DNA from: an uncultured Clostridia bacterium
GTDB lineage: Bacteria > Bacillota > Clostridia > TANB77 > CAG-508
DNA length: 8,242 nt
Reading direction: 5' to 3'
Assembly (NCBI GenBank): GCA_944393345.1
Contig: CALXZW010000059.1
Span: 1 to 8,242 of the forward strand
Numbering within the stretch: the first letter of the stretch is position 1; each line of letters begins with the position of its first letter. Position numbers and translations under genes: made by a program. The notes below the pieces were generated by a model. That model saw only the letters and a list, made by a program, of their open reading frames with translations. It was not told where the DNA came from and did no database searches. Below, piece by piece: positions 7,024 through 8,242 of the stretch.

Positions 7024-7219
7024 AATATTTTTTTACACGGTTCCATCCTATTTTTTACTTAATTTTAAGATTATAACGTTTTCTTATACGTCTAGCTTAT
7101 TCACTAGAAACTTAAGAAGAGTTAGTTTTTCAAATATGTTTTCTTGGAATAGCTCTCAGCCAATGACTTTTCCTCTCTTTTAGTAACCTCTATTTTACTT
7201 TTTCTCTTACTCGTTTATG
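6987..7219 (-). promoter_or_regulatory. T-box riboswitch leader of thrS (threonine, tRNA-Thr sensing)
   Basis: The T-box element AGGATGGAACCGTG is at 7036-7049. The antiterminator can be drawn in full: AGGA (7046-7049) with UCCU (7016-7019), the 7-base bulge UGGAACC (7039-7045), and GUGUAA (7033-7038) with UUACAC (7020-7025). The UGGA in the bulge pairs with a tRNA 3' end of UCCA. Upstream, stem I carries a GAGAGG box and an AGUA (S-turn) sequence opposite a specifier region near GAAAAACUA; the likely specifier is ACU (7124-7126), a Thr codon readable by anticodon GGU. A stem III like hairpin (UCUAG with CUAGA) follows near 7090-7110. Uncharged tRNA-Thr would stabilise the antiterminator and allow thrS transcription; charged tRNA lets the terminator form. 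The distal stem I boundaries are approximate. Confidence 0.93.
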
Positions 7220-7225
7220 TTATAA

Positions 7226-7254
7226 ATTTTAATACTTTTTTTTAAAAAAGTCAA
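7226..7254 (-). promoter_or_regulatory. Promoter of the thrS T-box transcript
   Basis: The minus strand shows TTGACT (7249-7254), a 17-base spacer and TAAAAT (7226-7231). Transcription would begin near 7219, giving a leader of roughly 285 bases before the thrS ATG, a usual T-box leader length. Confidence 0.7.
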
Positions 7255-7263
7255 TAGAAATTA

Positions 7264-7292
7264 TTTACTTTTTTGTTTAACTATTGTATAAT
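7264..7292 (+). promoter_or_regulatory. Promoter of tRNA-Thr
   Basis: TTTACT (7264-7269), a 17-base spacer and a perfect TATAAT (7287-7292) lie about 20 bases before the tRNA. Its -35 box is only about 10 bases from the -35 box of the divergent thrS promoter, so the two units are back to back. Confidence 0.65.
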
Positions 7293-7311
7293 TCAAAAGT
7301 ATAAAATATTT

Positions 7312-7387
7312 GCTTCCATAGCTCAGTTGGTAGAGTGCAGCCTTGGTAAGGCTGAGGTCACCGGTTCAATCCCGGTTGGAAGCTCCA
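7312..7387 (+). tRNA. tRNA-Thr(GGU)
   Basis: The 76-base cloverleaf is complete. The acceptor stem GCTTCCA pairs fully with TGGAAGC. The D arm is GCTC-AGTTGGTA-GAGT, with one G-U closing pair. The anticodon stem CAGCC/GGCTG encloses the loop TTGGTAA with anticodon GGT at 7345-7347, which reads ACC and ACU. The T arm is ACCGG-TTCAATC-CCGGT, and CCA is encoded in the gene. The discriminator base is T (U), which complements the A of UGGA in the neighbouring thrS T-box. No hairpin terminator follows at once, only a short T run, so cotranscription with the next plus-strand gene is possible. Confidence 0.98.
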
Positions 7388-7516
7388 TTTTTATTTTCAA
7401 AAAATATTTAGATCAAATTTTCTTAGTTATTTCATTTTTTATAGTGACTTTTTATATACAAATGATAAACATATTAATAAATCTAATAATAATAAATAAT
7501 ATAAAGGAGTAGAAAT
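7388..7516 (+). other. Spacer between tRNA-Thr and the downstream gene
   Basis: These 129 bases are almost pure A/T. I see no convincing promoter, hairpin or small gene in them apart from the AAAGGAG ribosome binding site at 7503-7509 that serves the ATG at 7517. TATAAA-like boxes occur but lack a -35 at proper spacing. Confidence 0.5.
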
Positions 7517-8167
7517 ATGTTTAATTTCAATAAATTTAGTGAACTATTACCCAAAAGAATACAATGTAAAAAGGAAACTAGATTTGAAAAAGCATTTGAT
7601 CGTAAATATACGATATTTTTAGGATATGATGAAAACAATTGTATGTATATAATAACAAAAGATAAAAAAGGAAACTTTCATATTGATGAAATAGATTTTG
7701 AAGAAGAACAAAAATCTTGCTATGAAATTCTTAAAACTATTGGAGACGGAATTGACCTTTCTTATGATTCATCGCTTTTAATGTCTCAACCTCAACAACA
7801 AAGTAAAAAAATTACTACCCCAAAAAGAAAAATAACTTTAATTCCATCAGAAAATAGGTTTAGAAAAGGATATTCTACTATTATTATAAAATTTGGAAAC
7901 AATACTTATTCAGTAGTAGGTGATAACGGAATTGTTGAATTATTACAAAATGGAAAATCTATAGAACTTGATTCAACTAATAAGAAAAATTGCCATGATA
8001 TTTTAGCAAAACCATTTGAAATATCTTTACTTGACCAATTAAAACTTTCTCATATTTCACATAATGAAAATGATAGATTAAACCATATAGCAAAAGATGC
8101 TTTTGGTTCCCAATTATATGTTGCAATTGATAAAAAACGTATACAAGAATGGAATGAAATTGAATAA
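7517..8167 (+). CDS. Hypothetical soluble protein, 216 residues, possible internal domain duplication
   Basis: I do not recognise this protein. It has no signal peptide or membrane segment and is rich in charged residues, so it is probably cytoplasmic. The start ATG has AAAGGAG at good spacing. A first block (about 30-72) reads as short beta strands (YTIFLGYDEN, CMYIITKDKKGNFHI) ending in KSCYEIL (66-72). After a Gln/Lys-rich linker (about 91-106, QPQQQ then basic residues), a second block (about 118-163) has a similar pattern (YSTIIIKFGNN, YSVVGDNGIVELL) ending in KNCHDIL (157-163). This suggests two diverged copies of one small alpha/beta unit joined by a flexible linker. The C-terminal part (170-216) is mostly helical and charged, ending RIQEWNEIE. 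Base composition is like its neighbours, with no sign of recent transfer. It follows tRNA-Thr on the same strand but no functional link is evident. Confidence 0.8.
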   Translation: MFNFNKFSELLPKRIQCKKETRFEKAFDRKYTIFLGYDENNCMYIITKDKKGNFHIDEIDFEEEQKSCYEILKTIGDGIDLSYDSSLLMSQPQQQSKKITTPKRKITLIPSENRFRKGYSTIIIKFGNNTYSVVGDNGIVELLQNGKSIELDSTNKKNCHDILAKPFEISLLDQLKLSHISHNENDRLNHIAKDAFGSQLYVAIDKKRIQEWNEIE

Positions 8168-8217
8168 TAAAGACTCTAATATATATATGTTGAACCATTT
8201 CTATATAAACAAGTAAA

Positions 8218-8242
8218 GAGAGTTCCTTTTTGAGGTTCTCTC
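8218..8242 (+). terminator. Possible hairpin at the right edge, incomplete
   Basis: GAGAG (8218-8222) pairs with CTCTC (8238-8242), with a two-base U-U mismatch and then CC/GG inside, around a TTTTTGA loop. It lies about 50 bases after the stop of the 216-residue protein, where a terminator would be expected, but the window ends before any T run can be seen. Confidence 0.35.

Noticed and set aside
7273..7512. Plus-strand open frame of 79 codons across the tRNA-Thr gene
   Set aside because: It runs straight through a complete tRNA gene, and the portion reading SIAQLVECSLGKAEVTGSIPVGSS is the familiar false translation of a tRNA.
7977..8198. Minus-strand open frame of 73 codons inside the 216-residue gene
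   Set aside because: It is antisense to the better-supported plus-strand gene and lacks a ribosome binding site.

Overview
The window is a very AT-rich stretch of chromosome, with short poly-A/T spacers, strong AGGAGG ribosome binding sites, a T-box leader, sigma-A type promoters and DUF4358/DHHW/MBOAT genes. Together these point to a low-GC Firmicute, most likely a (possibly uncultured, gut-associated) member of the Clostridia. That placement rests on gene content and style, not on a database match. No CRISPR array, insertion sequence, integrase, rRNA gene or phage gene is visible. Most genes lie on the minus strand; the tRNA gene and the last gene lie on the plus strand.

Layout from right to left along the minus strand. 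At about 6935-7254 a classical T-box leader precedes thrS (threonyl-tRNA synthetase, 5010-6935). A 16-bp perfect inverted repeat (4959-4997) separates thrS from ychF (ribosome-associated ATPase, 3844-4935) and overlaps a good ychF promoter. Next comes a small secreted, Asn/Thr-repeat protein with an IPKTG sorting-type C-terminus (3287-3637), which has two well-formed promoters and a strong terminator. After that terminator a new promoter starts a three-gene cassette: a membrane-anchored DUF4358 protein (2529-3095), an MBOAT membrane O-acyltransferase (1072-2475) and a DHHW/SGNH-like protein (from 1061 leftwards, cut by the window edge). I read the last two as a bipartite system that carries acyl groups across the membrane and puts them on an extracellular polymer, with DUF4358 as an accessory part of unknown role.

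On the plus strand, tRNA-Thr(GGU) (7312-7387) is transcribed divergently from thrS, with the two promoters only about 10 bp apart. The tRNA discriminator base is U, which matches the UGGA of the thrS T-box bulge, so the cognate tRNA gene and the riboswitch that senses it sit side by side. Downstream is an unrecognised 216-residue soluble protein (7517-8167) that may consist of two diverged copies of one small domain.

The least explained parts are the DUF4358-MBOAT-DHHW cassette, the tiny repeat-rich surface protein and the 216-residue orphan. The housekeeping half (thrS, ychF, tRNA-Thr) is ordinary in function, but its regulation can be read in detail.
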